Notes: generated by a model from the sequence alone, not told the origin. A stretch of DNA of 64,000 nt from Natronorubrum tibetense GA33 (GCF_000383975.1 NZ_KB913017.1:503133-567132); one strand, 5' to 3'. Numbered from the stretch's first letter, positions 26,464 through 36,396 are shown. A program made the numbers and translations.

Positions 26464-29400
26464 ATGTATATCAAGGCACTCGTTCTGGACAATTTCAAGA
26501 GCTTCGGCCGAAAGACGAAGATCCCCTTTTACGAGGACTTTACGGTCGTCACGGGACCGAACGGTTCCGGGAAATCGAACATCATCGACGCCGTCCTCTT
26601 CGCGCTCGGACTGGCCCGCACGCGCGGGATCCGCGCGGAGAAACTGACCGACCTCATTTACAACCCCGGTCACGAGGACGGCAACGACTCCGGCGGCCCC
26701 CGCGAGGCGACCGTCGAAGTGATTTTAGACAACTCCGATCACACCCTCGAGCGGACGCAGGTCGTCAACGCCGCCGGTAGCGACGACGTCGGCGACGTCG
26801 ACGAGATTCGCATCCGCCGGCGGGTCAAAGAGACCGAGGACAACTACTACTCCTACTACTACCTCAACGACCGCTCTGTCAATCTCTCTGACATTCAGGA
26901 CCTGCTCGCACAGGCCGGCGTCACGCCGGAGGGCTACAACGTCGTCATGCAGGGTGACGTGACCGAGATCATCAACATGACGCCCCACGCACGCCGGGAA
27001 ATCATCGACGAGATCGCGGGCGTCGCCGAGTTCGACGCGAAAAAGGAGGACGCGTTCGGTGAACTCGAGGTCGTCGAGGAGCGCATCGACGAGGCCGAGT
27101 TGCGCATCGAGGAGAAGCGAGACCGACTCGCCCAGCTCGAGGACGAACGCCGGGAGGCGTTGCGATACCGTCGGCTCCGCCGCGAGAAGGAGGAGTACGA
27201 GGGGTACAAGAAGGCCAGCGAACTCGAGGAGAAGCGTGCGGATCTCGAGTCAGCCCAGTCGAAGGCCGAGGGACTCGCCGAGGACTTAGAAGAGCTCCAG
27301 CGCGAACTCGACGAACGCGAAGGAACGGTGCTTCGCCTCCAGGAAGATCTCGAGGACTTAAACGCCGAAATCGAGCGCAAGGGTGAGGACGAACAGCTCC
27401 GAATCAAAAGCGAGATCGAGGAGATCAAAGGCGAGATCTCGCGACTCGAGGACAAGATCGAAGCCAGCGAGGAGGCGATCGAAGAGGCTGAATCCAACCG
27501 TCGCGAGGCGTTCGTCCAGATCGACCGCAAACAGGAGACGATCGAGGAGCTCGACGGCGAGATGCGCGAGCACAAACTCGAGAAGGCCTCGATCACAAGC
27601 GAGATTCAGGAACGGGAGGCAGAACGCGACGAGCTCGAGGCCGAGATCGACGCCGTCGACACCGAGTTCGACGAGCTCAAGGCGGATCTCGCCGAGCGAA
27701 AGGACGATCTCGAGGAAGCCAAAACGAGCAAGAACGACCTCCAGCGCGAGCAGGATCGGCTGCTGGACGAAGCCCGGCGACGGTCGAACGAGATCAGCGA
27801 GAAAGAGGAGACGATCGAGCAGCGCCGTGAAGAGATTCCCGAGATCGAGAGCAAGCGCTCGGAGCTCGAGCGAGAGCTCGAGAAGGCCGAGAAAAACCGC
27901 GCGAACATCGCGGGCGTCGTCGACGACCTCAAGGGGGAGAAGCGACGCCTCCAGTCGGATGTCGACGACGTCGACGACGATATTCAGGCGAAACAACAGG
28001 AGTACGCCGAACTCGAGGCCAACGCGGGCGAAAGCGGTGACTCCTCGTTCGGTCGCGCGGTGACGACGATCCTCAACGCGGGGATCAACGGCGTCCACGG
28101 TGCGGTCGCCCAGTTGGGCAACGTCGCCGGCGAGTACGCCGTGGCCTGCGAGACTGCGGCGGGCGGTCGGCTCGCGAATGTGGTGGTCGACGACGACATC
28201 ATCGGCCAGCAGTGTATCGACCACCTCAAGTCGCGCAACGCGGGCCGGGCGACGTTCCTGCCGATGACGGACATGAACCAGCGTCGACTGCCCAACGCGC
28301 CGAGCGATCCCGGCGTCGTCGACTTCGCGTACAACCTGGTCGAGTTCGATGGGCAGTACAGCGGCGTCTTCTCCTACGTACTCGGCGACACGTTGGTCGT
28401 GGAGGACTTAGAGACCGCTCGCTCCTATATGGGCGACTACCGGATGGTCACCCTCGACGGCGACTTAGTCGAGAAAAGCGGCGCGATGACCGGCGGTTCC
28501 GGCGGCGGTTCGCGCTACTCCTTCACCGGCGGCGGCGAGGGCCAACTCGAGCGCGTCGCGAAACAGATCACGGAATTACAGGAGGAACGGGAGGAGTTGC
28601 GTGATGAGCTACGCGACGTTGAGGAACGGCTCGATAACGCCCGCGACCGCAAGACCGACGCGGCCGACGAGGTGCGCTCGATCGAGAGCAGCCTCGAGAG
28701 CCTCGCGGACAAACGTGAGTCCGTCGAGGACGAAATCGAGACGCTCGAGGACGACCTCGCCGATCTCGAGGACGAACGCGAGTCAGTCGACGAGCGGATG
28801 ACCGAAATCTCGGGCGAGATCGAGGAGAAGACCGCCGCAGTCGAGGCAATCGAGGCGGATATCGACGAACTCGAGACCGAACTCGCGGACTCGAAGATTC
28901 CGGAACTCACGGAACAGATCGAAGAGTTAGAGGCCGAGATCGACGAACGCGAGGACCGCATCTCGGACATCGACAGCAAACTCAACGAGCTGAGCTTAGA
29001 GAAGGAGTACGCCGAGGACGCCATCGAGGACCTCCACGACGACATTGAGACGGCACAGAACCGCAAAGCGGAGCACGAAGACCGGATCGAGGAGTACGAG
29101 ACAAAGATCGAGGGGAAACGCGAGACACTCGAGGACAAACACGAGGCCGTCGCGGACTTAGAAGACGAACTCGCCGAGTTGAAAGACGAGCGCGGCGACC
29201 TCAAGGAGGAGCTTTCCGAGGCCCGGACGAACCGCGACCAGCAACAGGACCGCGTCAACGCCGTCGAAAGCAAACTCGAGGACACCCGCAACACCGTCGG
29301 CGACCTCGAGTGGGAGATCGAGAGCCTCGAGAGCGAGGTCGGGGAGTACGACCCCGAGGACGTGCCGGACCACGAGACGGTCCTCGAGATGATCGAGTAT

Positions 29401-30054
29401 CTCACCGCGGACATGGAGGCGATGGAGCCGGTGAACATGCTGGCGATCGACGAGTACGACGACGTCCGGAGCGATCTCGAGGAACTCGAGGACGCGCGGG
29501 CGACGCTGGTCGAGGAGGCCGAAGGAATCCGCGACCGGATCGAGCAGTACGAGACTCAGAAGAAGCGGACGTTCATGGACTCCTACGACGAGATCGCCGC
29601 CCAGTTCACCGAAATCTTCGAGAAGCTCTCGGAGGGAACCGGGACGTTGCACTTAGAGGACGAGGCCGATCCGTTCGACGGCGGGCTGACGATGAAGGCC
29701 CAGCCGGGCGACAAGCCGATCCAGCGACTCGACGCGATGTCCGGGGGGGAGAAGTCGCTGACGGCCCTCGCCTTTATTTTCGCCATCCAACGGCACAACC
29801 CGGCCCCGTTCTACGCGTTAGACGAGGTCGACGCCTTCCTCGATGCGGTCAACGCCGACCGGATCGGCGAGATGGTCGACGAACTCTCCGAGAAGGCCCA
29901 GTTCGTCGTGGTCTCTCACCGCAGCGCGATGCTCGATCGCTCCGAGCGAGCGATCGGTGTCACGATGCAACAGGACAACGTCAGCGCGGTGACCGGCATC
30001 GATCTGAGCGACGACGGCGCAGGTGATGGCGAGGAGGTGCCAGCGAGTGACTAA
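26464..30054 (+). CDS. smc: Chromosome segregation ATPase Smc
   Basis: A 1,196-residue SMC protein that forms V-shaped dimers and extrudes or bridges DNA loops. Walker A is GPNGSGKSN at 31-39. Two long coiled-coil arms surround a hinge at about 523-690, which starts with SSFGRAVTTILNAGINGVHG. The C-terminal head has the signature SGGEKS near residue 1092 and the Walker B/D loop ALDEVDAFLD near 1117. Length and layout are normal. The scpA gene overlaps its last 8 bases, so kleisin and Smc are co-translated. Confidence 0.97.
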   Translation: MYIKALVLDNFKSFGRKTKIPFYEDFTVVTGPNGSGKSNIIDAVLFALGLARTRGIRAEKLTDLIYNPGHEDGNDSGGPREATVEVILDNSDHTLERTQVVNAAGSDDVGDVDEIRIRRRVKETEDNYYSYYYLNDRSVNLSDIQDLLAQAGVTPEGYNVVMQGDVTEIINMTPHARREIIDEIAGVAEFDAKKEDAFGELEVVEERIDEAELRIEEKRDRLAQLEDERREALRYRRLRREKEEYEGYKKASELEEKRADLESAQSKAEGLAEDLEELQRELDEREGTVLRLQEDLEDLNAEIERKGEDEQLRIKSEIEEIKGEISRLEDKIEASEEAIEEAESNRREAFVQIDRKQETIEELDGEMREHKLEKASITSEIQEREAERDELEAEIDAVDTEFDELKADLAERKDDLEEAKTSKNDLQREQDRLLDEARRRSNEISEKEETIEQRREEIPEIESKRSELERELEKAEKNRANIAGVVDDLKGEKRRLQSDVDDVDDDIQAKQQEYAELEANAGESGDSSFGRAVTTILNAGINGVHGAVAQLGNVAGEYAVACETAAGGRLANVVVDDDIIGQQCIDHLKSRNAGRATFLPMTDMNQRRLPNAPSDPGVVDFAYNLVEFDGQYSGVFSYVLGDTLVVEDLETARSYMGDYRMVTLDGDLVEKSGAMTGGSGGGSRYSFTGGGEGQLERVAKQITELQEEREELRDELRDVEERLDNARDRKTDAADEVRSIESSLESLADKRESVEDEIETLEDDLADLEDERESVDERMTEISGEIEEKTAAVEAIEADIDELETELADSKIPELTEQIEELEAEIDEREDRISDIDSKLNELSLEKEYAEDAIEDLHDDIETAQNRKAEHEDRIEEYETKIEGKRETLEDKHEAVADLEDELAELKDERGDLKEELSEARTNRDQQQDRVNAVESKLEDTRNTVGDLEWEIESLESEVGEYDPEDVPDHETVLEMIEYLTADMEAMEPVNMLAIDEYDDVRSDLEELEDARATLVEEAEGIRDRIEQYETQKKRTFMDSYDEIAAQFTEIFEKLSEGTGTLHLEDEADPFDGGLTMKAQPGDKPIQRLDAMSGGEKSLTALAFIFAIQRHNPAPFYALDEVDAFLDAVNADRIGEMVDELSEKAQFVVVSHRSAMLDRSERAIGVTMQQDNVSAVTGIDLSDDGAGDGEEVPASD

Positions 30055-31168
30055 CGAGGGCCCCGAGGAGCCGAAGGCGACGAAGGGGGCCTCGAATACG
30101 CGAACGGAGAGCGAAGCGAACCGTGAGCGAGGCGACCGGCCCGAGAACGAGTTCTATACGGACGGCGGGAAGGACGATATCCCGCTGAACATCGCGGGTC
30201 ACGAGGATCGGGAGCCGCCGGGTGATCCGTCGGACCAAACATCGAACTCGAGCACCGGTCACCGAGCGCCGGACGCCGGCGAATCAGTTCTCGAGTTCTC
30301 CGAAGACGGCGAAATCTCCGCGAGCGGTGAAGACGAATCCGGTGCGGATTCTGACGACGAAGTCGAGCCCGTCGAACTGCTGGTCCAACTCGCCAAGGAC
30401 GGCGAGATCGACCCGTGGGATATCGATATCGTCGCGGTGACGGACAAGTTCCTCGAGGCGCTCGACGACGCCGACCTGCGCACCTCGGGTCGGGCGCTGT
30501 TCTACGCGAGCGTCCTCCTGCGGATGAAAAGCGACGAACTGTTCGCGCCGGACGAACCCGAAGAGGACGAACTCCCACCGTGGGAAGCGCCCTTCGCGGA
30601 CGAAGGGCCGATGGACGGCGGCGACCCCGACGCCGATGGCGGGCCGCCCGGCTTTGACCCCGTCGAGGGCCTCGAGGCGGAGATGGAACGCCGCCTCGAG
30701 CGCAAACAGGCCCGCGGGAAGCCCGAAACGCTCGACGAACTGGTGCGGGAACTGCGCGGGGCCGAACGTGGAACCTGGTGGAAGGAGTCCCGAACCTACG
30801 ACACGAGCGACTCGCCGAAGGGCTACGACCGCGGAATGCAGGAGCTGAACTACCACTCGGGCGACGACTTCCGGGTGGACGACGAGCCGACGAGCGACGA
30901 CGTCACGCACACGACCCACGAGGAGGACATCGAGGCCGTCATCGACGATGTCGAGTCGGAACTCGAGTCCCAGTACGAGCAGGGCCGCGAGGAGGTGCTG
31001 TACGCCGAAATCGATGGTATCGGTGGTACGCGCGTGATGACCTACCTGGCGCTGCTCTTTCTCGCCCACCGGGGCCGGGTGCGCCTCGAGCAGGACGAAC
31101 TGTTCGGCGACCTCTGGGTCCAGGATGCAACGGTCGAGACGGAAGCGAGCGAAGCGATTGCGGATTGA
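30047..31168 (+). CDS. scpA: Segregation and condensation protein A (kleisin ScpA)
   Basis: A 373-residue kleisin that bridges the two Smc heads. The N-terminal 95 residues are an acidic, low-complexity extension. The kleisin domain starts near residue 100 with VEPVELLVQLAKDGEIDPWDIDIVAVTDKFLEAL and the C-terminal winged helix ends in FLAHRGRVRLEQDELFGDLWV, both family hallmarks. The start is GTG at 30047-30049, with a GGAGGTG at 30033-30039 ending 7 bases before it, and overlaps the smc stop. ScpB is not in the window. Confidence 0.9.
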   Translation: MTNEGPEEPKATKGASNTRTESEANRERGDRPENEFYTDGGKDDIPLNIAGHEDREPPGDPSDQTSNSSTGHRAPDAGESVLEFSEDGEISASGEDESGADSDDEVEPVELLVQLAKDGEIDPWDIDIVAVTDKFLEALDDADLRTSGRALFYASVLLRMKSDELFAPDEPEEDELPPWEAPFADEGPMDGGDPDADGGPPGFDPVEGLEAEMERRLERKQARGKPETLDELVRELRGAERGTWWKESRTYDTSDSPKGYDRGMQELNYHSGDDFRVDDEPTSDDVTHTTHEEDIEAVIDDVESELESQYEQGREEVLYAEIDGIGGTRVMTYLALLFLAHRGRVRLEQDELFGDLWVQDATVETEASEAIAD

Positions 31169-31340
31169 TTGGGGACGAAGACGGCACAGATCACACAGGT
31201 ACGGACCGACCGAGTGCGAAACTGCCACAAACGTTTACCGAGCACTGTTCGAACGTCGGACCGATGTCCAGGCCAACTGATGGCGGCCGGATGACGCGGC
31301 GTTTCGCGTCCGCGTCGAGACGTTCGCGCTCCTGCGGCGA

Positions 31341-31931
31341 GTGCTCCCGGTCGGGGTCCTCGCGGGATCGCTCGTCGGTCCGCTCTTCGTCGTCGACTCG
31401 AGTACCGCAGCCTGGCTCTCGATGGGGTGCTTTTTCGGGACGCTGTTCGTCCTCTGGACGCTCCGGGGACTGCCACTGTATCCTGCCCACACGTTCGGAA
31501 TCGAATACCGATTCGAAGACGACGGGTTCGAATCGGATCGTCGCCGATGCGTTCGCTGTGAGGCGGTGATCGAGGACGGAACGCACCGCCGCTACGCGCG
31601 CCAGTTCGTCGTTCTCGGCGTGCCGATTCATACGCTCGCCTGGGGGCACAACGATTTTTGTCCGGATTGTCTCGACGTCGGTCCGCATGGGGCGAGCGGC
31701 TCCGAATCGCGGGAGACGCGCGAGTCGGCGCCCGGATCGACCGTCGACAGAGCGGACGGGTCGATGGACTCGAGGAAAGGGAAAGAAAGGGCAGATCCGA
31801 TCGGTGATACCGCATACAGCCAGCAACCCGGTGACACACCCGGAACTGAGATCGTCCGCCGCGTCGCTCTCCACGATGAGCGGACGGCACTCGAGGTCGA
31901 GCGGGCCTTCGACGACGGCGACTCGTATTAG
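31341..31931 (+). CDS. Membrane protein with cytoplasmic zinc-ribbon
   Basis: A protein of about 196 residues if started at the GTG 31341. Two hydrophobic segments come first (LPVGVLAGSLVGPLFV and LSMGCFFGTLFVLWTL), then a zinc-ribbon formed by CVRC near residue 70 and CPDC near 110, then an acidic, disordered tail. The upstream codons in the same frame (DAAFRVRVETFALLRR) read like protein but no in-frame start precedes them; a stop sits at 31278. The true N-terminus may therefore have been lost or shifted. Function unknown. Confidence 0.55.
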   Translation: MLPVGVLAGSLVGPLFVVDSSTAAWLSMGCFFGTLFVLWTLRGLPLYPAHTFGIEYRFEDDGFESDRRRCVRCEAVIEDGTHRRYARQFVVLGVPIHTLAWGHNDFCPDCLDVGPHGASGSESRETRESAPGSTVDRADGSMDSRKGKERADPIGDTAYSQQPGDTPGTEIVRRVALHDERTALEVERAFDDGDSY

Positions 31932-32005
31932 TGTGTGTGTACGATAGTGGTTGTCGATATCACACCTCACGAGAAAACAAGTAAGTCGAGCGATAGGCAG
32001 GTAGT

Positions 32006-33469
32006 ATGTCCTCCGGCGAGTCGCCGGACGAGAGCAATCTCACGGAGGGATCGCTTGTCCGGCCGATGTTCAAGTTGGCGTGGCCGCTCGTGGTCATCCA
32101 GCTCCTGCAGGTCGCCTACAACGTCGGCGACACCTTCTGGCTCGGCGCGCTCTCGCCCGACGCCGTGGGCGCGGTGAGCCTCGCCTTTCCGCTGCTCTTT
32201 CTGGTGATCGCGGTCGGTGCCGGGTTCACGACGGCCGGCGCGATCCTGATCGCCCAGCACACGGGTGCCGACAGCGGAAAGGGCGGCCTGATCGCCGGCC
32301 AGACGATCTCGTTCATCTCGATCGTCGCGGTCGTCCTCGGCATGATCGGCTACTTCGCCACCCAGCCGATGCTCGATATCCTCCCGGCCGACAGCGACAC
32401 CCAAGAGGCGATCCTCCCGCTGGCGGCCGACTACCTCCAGATCTTCTTCCTGGGGGTGCCCTTCGTCTTCGGCTTCTTCGTCTTCGCCGCGCTCATGCGG
32501 GGCTACGGCAACACCCGCGCGCCGATGCGGGTGATGTTCATCAGCGTCGTCATCAACCTCGTGATCGACCCGCTGCTCATCTTCGGCGTCGGCCCGCTTC
32601 CCCGCCTCGAGATCGCCGGCGCCGCCGTCGCGACCGTCATTTCCAGAGGGATCGCAACGCTGATCGGGTTCTACCTGCTGTACTACACGGACGTCGGTCC
32701 CGACATCGAGTTCGGCCACCTCCGCCCGCGCCTCGAGTACGTCTCCGAGATCACCCGGCTGGGCGTCCCGACGGCGCTCGAGCAGTCGATGACGGCGCTG
32801 GCGCTGGTCGGTATGACCGCGATGGTCGTCACCTTCCCGCCGGCGGTCGTCGCGGCCTACGGGTTGGGTAACCGGCTGATCTCGCTTGCGTTCCTACCAG
32901 CCATGGGGGTGGGACAGGCGACGGACTCGATCGTCGGCCAGAACCTGGGTGCTGGCAAGGCCGGTCGTGCCGAGAAGGCGACGTGGATCGCCTCGGGCGT
33001 GGTCGCCGGGATCATGTTCGTCGCCGGCGCACTCGCCTTCCTCTTCCCGGAGCCGTTCGTCGCGGTGTTCCTCACGGCCGAGGAGGCGGGGCGAGCCGAG
33101 ACGCTCGACTACGGCGTCACCTACCTCCAGTTCGCCGCGTTCGCGTTCGTCTTCATGGGCGTCATGCAAGTGATTCAGGGCGCGTTCCGTGGCGCGGGCA
33201 ACACGAAGACGGCGCTGGCGTTCGCCGTGATCGGCCTGTGGATCGTCCGCGTCCCAGTCACCTACTACCTCATCTTCGTCGCCGGTTGGGGGACGACGGG
33301 GATCTGGACGGGCGTTGTCATCGGCGATGTCGTCGGTGCGACCGCCGCCGTCGCGTGGTTCACGCGCGGCACGTGGAAGGAGTCGCTGCTCGACGAGGAA
33401 GGCGACGAAGGGTCGGATTCGACGACAGGAGCGCCCGACTCGAGCGAGGCCGAATCTGTCGCCGAGTAA
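32006..33469 (+). CDS. MATE family efflux transporter (second copy)
   Basis: A 487-residue MATE antiporter with about twelve hydrophobic segments, homologous to but clearly different from the protein at 3641. The N-terminal LVRPMFKLAWPLVVIQLLQVAYNVGDTFWLG has the conserved membrane-1 Asp (here GDT) found in MATE proteins. The C-terminal 40 residues are hydrophilic and acidic. It would export a drug-like or organic cation by Na+ or H+ antiport. It runs with the small protein gene at 33634, with 164 bases between. Confidence 0.88.
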   Translation: MSSGESPDESNLTEGSLVRPMFKLAWPLVVIQLLQVAYNVGDTFWLGALSPDAVGAVSLAFPLLFLVIAVGAGFTTAGAILIAQHTGADSGKGGLIAGQTISFISIVAVVLGMIGYFATQPMLDILPADSDTQEAILPLAADYLQIFFLGVPFVFGFFVFAALMRGYGNTRAPMRVMFISVVINLVIDPLLIFGVGPLPRLEIAGAAVATVISRGIATLIGFYLLYYTDVGPDIEFGHLRPRLEYVSEITRLGVPTALEQSMTALALVGMTAMVVTFPPAVVAAYGLGNRLISLAFLPAMGVGQATDSIVGQNLGAGKAGRAEKATWIASGVVAGIMFVAGALAFLFPEPFVAVFLTAEEAGRAETLDYGVTYLQFAAFAFVFMGVMQVIQGAFRGAGNTKTALAFAVIGLWIVRVPVTYYLIFVAGWGTTGIWTGVVIGDVVGATAAVAWFTRGTWKESLLDEEGDEGSDSTTGAPDSSEAESVAE

Positions 33470-33633
33470 CGAACGCGTCGGACTCGGTATCTGTCCGTTC
33501 GAAACGGTGTCGAAACCGATAGCAAGAACCGATTCGATGGATCCACCTCTCAATCGCGAACACCTACTGGTTTTCGTTCAACCCTAATCTGTTTGGAAAA
33601 TCCCTCAAGCAGTGTGGCGGTGTACGAGAGCGT

Positions 33634-33825
33634 ATGCTCACGAACAGGGAGTCAACCGACGGGGACGACGGACCGAAGCAGTTCCTAGTGACGTGCGAGG
33701 GCTGTTCGTTCGAACACGCGGTCGACGGGCGCGAGCGTGCGACGGTAATCGGCACCGATCACCGCCGGGAGACCCACCATGAGGTCGTCGCCTTCGAGGT
33801 CCCGCCCTCGCTCGGGTCGTCGTAA
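33634..33825 (+). CDS. Small CxxC/HH protein, possible zinc finger
   Basis: A 63-residue protein with CEGC near residue 22-25, and a His-rich segment (GTDHRRETHHEVVAF) near 42-54 that could complete a zinc site. Short haloarchaeal proteins of this pattern are common and unassigned. It lies between two genes of unrelated roles and is convergent with the phosphoribosyltransferase gene. Length and start are supported by an ATG; function is unknown. Confidence 0.5.
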   Translation: MLTNRESTDGDDGPKQFLVTCEGCSFEHAVDGRERATVIGTDHRRETHHEVVAFEVPPSLGSS

Positions 33826-33903
33826 GCGCGGTTCGGTTTCGAGCGACGTCCATGAATCGCGATCAATGCGGCGACAGCCCGCCAGCCGGCAGTGACCGGC
33901 CGT

Positions 33904-34602
33904 TCAGTCGTCTGCAAGCAGCCACTCGCCCGGGCCGGCGGACTCGAGGACGTTCCGCCGTTCCATCTCGTTCAGTACTTCCGGAATCCGGTCCGGCTGA
34001 GCGATCTCCATTTCGATCCGGTCGATGCCGTGGAACTCGGCGAGATAGTGCCGGATCTCTTCCTGCGTAAACGACTCCTGGTCGGCCTGATCCATCACGC
34101 TCGAGACGAGATCGACCATATCCTCGATGAAGTTCCAGGGGTAGACGATCCAGGTCCACTCGTCTAGGTGTTCGCCAACGTAGTCGGGTTGGTACTCGCT
34201 GGTTCCGAGCAACTGGAGCGTCGCCGTTCGAACCTCGCCGGCGTCGCGGTCGGTGACGTACTCGTAGGCCCGTTCGATGGAGCCGCCGGTGTCGGCGATA
34301 TCGTCGATGATGAGGACGTCCTTCCCTTCGACGCTGCCCTCCGGCATGGGGTAGCGAACGGTCGGTTCGCCGCTCTTCTCGGCGGTTCCGACGTAGTGTT
34401 CCATCTTCAGGCTCGTCAGGTCGTCCAGTCCGAGGAAATCACAGAGACACCGGCCCGCAAACCAGCCCCCACGGGCGAGCGCGACGACGACGTCGGGTTC
34501 GAACGCGTCGTCGCGAACCTCGTCGCTGACATCGCGACAGAGGCCGTAGATGTACTCCCAGGTAGTGATCGTACAGTCGAAATCGTCCGGTAGATCGGAC
34601 AT
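33904..34602 (-). CDS. Phosphoribosyltransferase, possible C-terminal winged helix
   Basis: A 232-residue protein. The PRPP loop VLIIDDIADTGGS is at 96-108, with VVVALARGGWFAGR near 38-51, as in purine phosphoribosyltransferases of the archaeal HPRT/XGPRT type. Residues 175-232 (FTQEEIRHYLAEF...LNEMERRNVLESAGPGEWLLADD) read like a winged helix, so it might bind DNA as well as a purine. A 7-5-7 inverted repeat lies 5 bases upstream of the start. An ATG is chosen at 34600-34602. The substrate base cannot be told. Confidence 0.8.
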   Translation of the reverse strand: MSDLPDDFDCTITTWEYIYGLCRDVSDEVRDDAFEPDVVVALARGGWFAGRCLCDFLGLDDLTSLKMEHYVGTAEKSGEPTVRYPMPEGSVEGKDVLIIDDIADTGGSIERAYEYVTDRDAGEVRTATLQLLGTSEYQPDYVGEHLDEWTWIVYPWNFIEDMVDLVSSVMDQADQESFTQEEIRHYLAEFHGIDRIEMEIAQPDRIPEVLNEMERRNVLESAGPGEWLLADD

Positions 34603-34606
34603 CTGA

Positions 34607-34625
34607 TGGCACCTACTCGGTGCCA
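34607..34625. promoter_or_regulatory. Inverted repeat at the phosphoribosyltransferase promoter
   Basis: TGGCACC at 34607-34613 and GGTGCCA at 34619-34625 pair perfectly across TACTC. It begins 5 bases upstream of the PRT start, and on that strand it sits downstream of a TATA-like ACTTATGG (about 34638-34645). It is a candidate operator, perhaps for the PRT protein itself, or a leader hairpin. Confidence 0.5.
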
Positions 34626-34839
34626 GGATGGCGACGCCCATAAGTGGGCTGAAACCCGCCGCGCTCTGTGCGTGTCAGACCCGATTACTGTCAGTACACG
34701 GCAGACGTAGTTCGCCGCGATCCGTAGCGCGATGTGAATTGCCGTCCGAAACCGCTATCGATGCTGAACTGATCACCAGCCTCCTTTTGGCGACGTCTAC
34801 TGACCGTGACTTCGGTCTCCTCTCGAGTAACACAACCAC

Positions 34840-34861
34840 TATATAATTTGGTTGTACAACC
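34840..34861 (+). promoter_or_regulatory. thiC promoter: TATA box with 12-bp palindrome
   Basis: TATATAA at 34840-34846 stands 24 bases before the thiC ATG, giving a leaderless transcript. Between them, 34850-34861 is the perfect palindrome GGTTGTACAACC. Its position suits a repressor that blocks polymerase. Haloarchaeal thiC is reported to be controlled by ThiR, an HTH-ThiN repressor; whether this is its site is inference. Confidence 0.65.
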
Positions 34862-34870
34862 TAGTTATTG

Positions 34871-36304
34871 ATGGCACGGACACAGATCGAAGCCGCCCGC
34901 GAGGGGACGGTTACGGACGCGATGAAACGGGTAGCCGAACGCGAGAACCGCGAACCGGAGTTCGTTCGAAAGCAGGTCGCCGAGGGACAGGCGGTGATTC
35001 CGGCGAACGTCAATCACGACACGGTCGATCCGATGATTATCGGTCGTGAGTTCGCGACGAAAGTCAACGCGAACATCGGCAACAGCGAGACGACGAGCGA
35101 CCTCGAGGAGGAGTTGCGAAAGCTCCACACCGCGGTCCACTACGGCGCGGATACGGTGATGGATCTCGGGACCGGCAGCGATCTCGACGAGATCCGCGAG
35201 ACACACGTCGAACACTCGCCGGTGCCGATCGGCACGGTGCCGCTCTACGAGGCGGTGAAGCAAGCGGGGGGTCCAGAAGAGATCACGACGGAGTTGCTCC
35301 TCGAGGTCATCGAGAAACAGGCCGAGCAGGGCGTCGACTACATGACGATCCACGCCGGTATTCTGGCGGAGCATCTGCCCCTAACCGACGGTCGCAAAAC
35401 GGGAATCGTCTCCCGGGGCGGCTCGATCATGGCCTCGTGGATGGAGACGCATGGCGAACAGAACCCGCTGTTTCAGGTGTACGACGAGATCTGCGAGATC
35501 TTCGCCGAACACGACGTCACCTTTAGTTTGGGCGACAGTCTCCGGCCCGGCTGTCTGGCCGACGCCTGCGACGAGGCCCAGTACGCCGAACTGGATACGC
35601 TGGGCGAACTGACCCGTCGTGCCTGGGAGCACGACGTGCAGGTGATGGTCGAAGGGCCGGGCCACGTCCCGATGCACAGAGTCGCCGAGAACGTCGAGCG
35701 CCAGCAGGAGGTCTGTGACGGCGCGCCGTTCTACGTCCTCGGGCCGCTCGTGACGGATATCGCGCCGGGCTACGACCACATCACGAGCGCCATCGGGGCC
35801 GCGATGGCGGCCGAGGCCGGCGCGTCGATGCTGTGTTACGTCACGCCGAAAGAGCACCTCGGGCTCCCCGACGAGGAAGACGTTCGCGATGGCCTCGCGG
35901 CGTACCGGATCGCCGCCCACTCCGGCGACGTGGCGAACGAACGACCCGGCGCGCGCGACTGGGACGACGCGCTCTCGGAGGCCCGTTACAATTTCGAGTG
36001 GCGCGAGCAGTTCGGCCTCGCGCTCGATCCCGACCGCGCCCGCAACTACCACGACCAGACGCTCCCCGAGGACAACTACAAGGAGGCCCGCTTCTGCTCG
36101 ATGTGCGGCGTGGAGTTCTGTTCGATGCGGATCGATCAGGACGTACGGGAGGGCGGGGAAATGGAGCGACTCGAGTCGACCACCGATCTCGAGACCTCCC
36201 CCGCAGCCGAGGTGAACCGTCCGCCGGTCGGAACGCACGAATCGAGTGATCTGCCGACAGTCGGGGACGACAACCATTCCCTCGAACAGGTCGGCGACGA
36301 CTGA
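34871..36304 (+). CDS. thiC: Phosphomethylpyrimidine synthase ThiC
   Basis: A 477-residue radical SAM enzyme that rearranges aminoimidazole ribotide to HMP-phosphate for thiamine. The cluster motif CSMCGVEFC has C409, C412 and C417 (C-x2-C-x4-C). Substrate-site segments GPGHVPMH and [13 protein letters not shown] are intact, so the enzyme should work. The start chosen is ATG 34871; an in-frame TTG sits just before it. A 50-residue acidic tail follows the core. Its promoter holds a palindrome that may respond to thiamine. Confidence 0.95.
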   Translation: MARTQIEAAREGTVTDAMKRVAERENREPEFVRKQVAEGQAVIPANVNHDTVDPMIIGREFATKVNANIGNSETTSDLEEELRKLHTAVHYGADTVMDLGTGSDLDEIRETHVEHSPVPIGTVPLYEAVKQAGGPEEITTELLLEVIEKQAEQGVDYMTIHAGILAEHLPLTDGRKTGIVSRGGSIMASWMETHGEQNPLFQVYDEICEIFAEHDVTFSLGDSLRPGCLADACDEAQYAELDTLGELTRRAWEHDVQVMVEGPGHVPMHRVAENVERQQEVCDGAPFYVLGPLVTDIAPGYDHITSAIGAAMAAEAGASMLCYVTPKEHLGLPDEEDVRDGLAAYRIAAHSGDVANERPGARDWDDALSEARYNFEWREQFGLALDPDRARNYHDQTLPEDNYKEARFCSMCGVEFCSMRIDQDVREGGEMERLESTTDLETSPAAEVNRPPVGTHESSDLPTVGDDNHSLEQVGDD

Positions 36305-36396
36305 GGACCGGTCGACGTACTGTGCCGTCCGGAGCCGACGATCACGACGATACCGAGGACAGCAGATTGATACGTCGTTCGTCCCACGGAGGTGGT

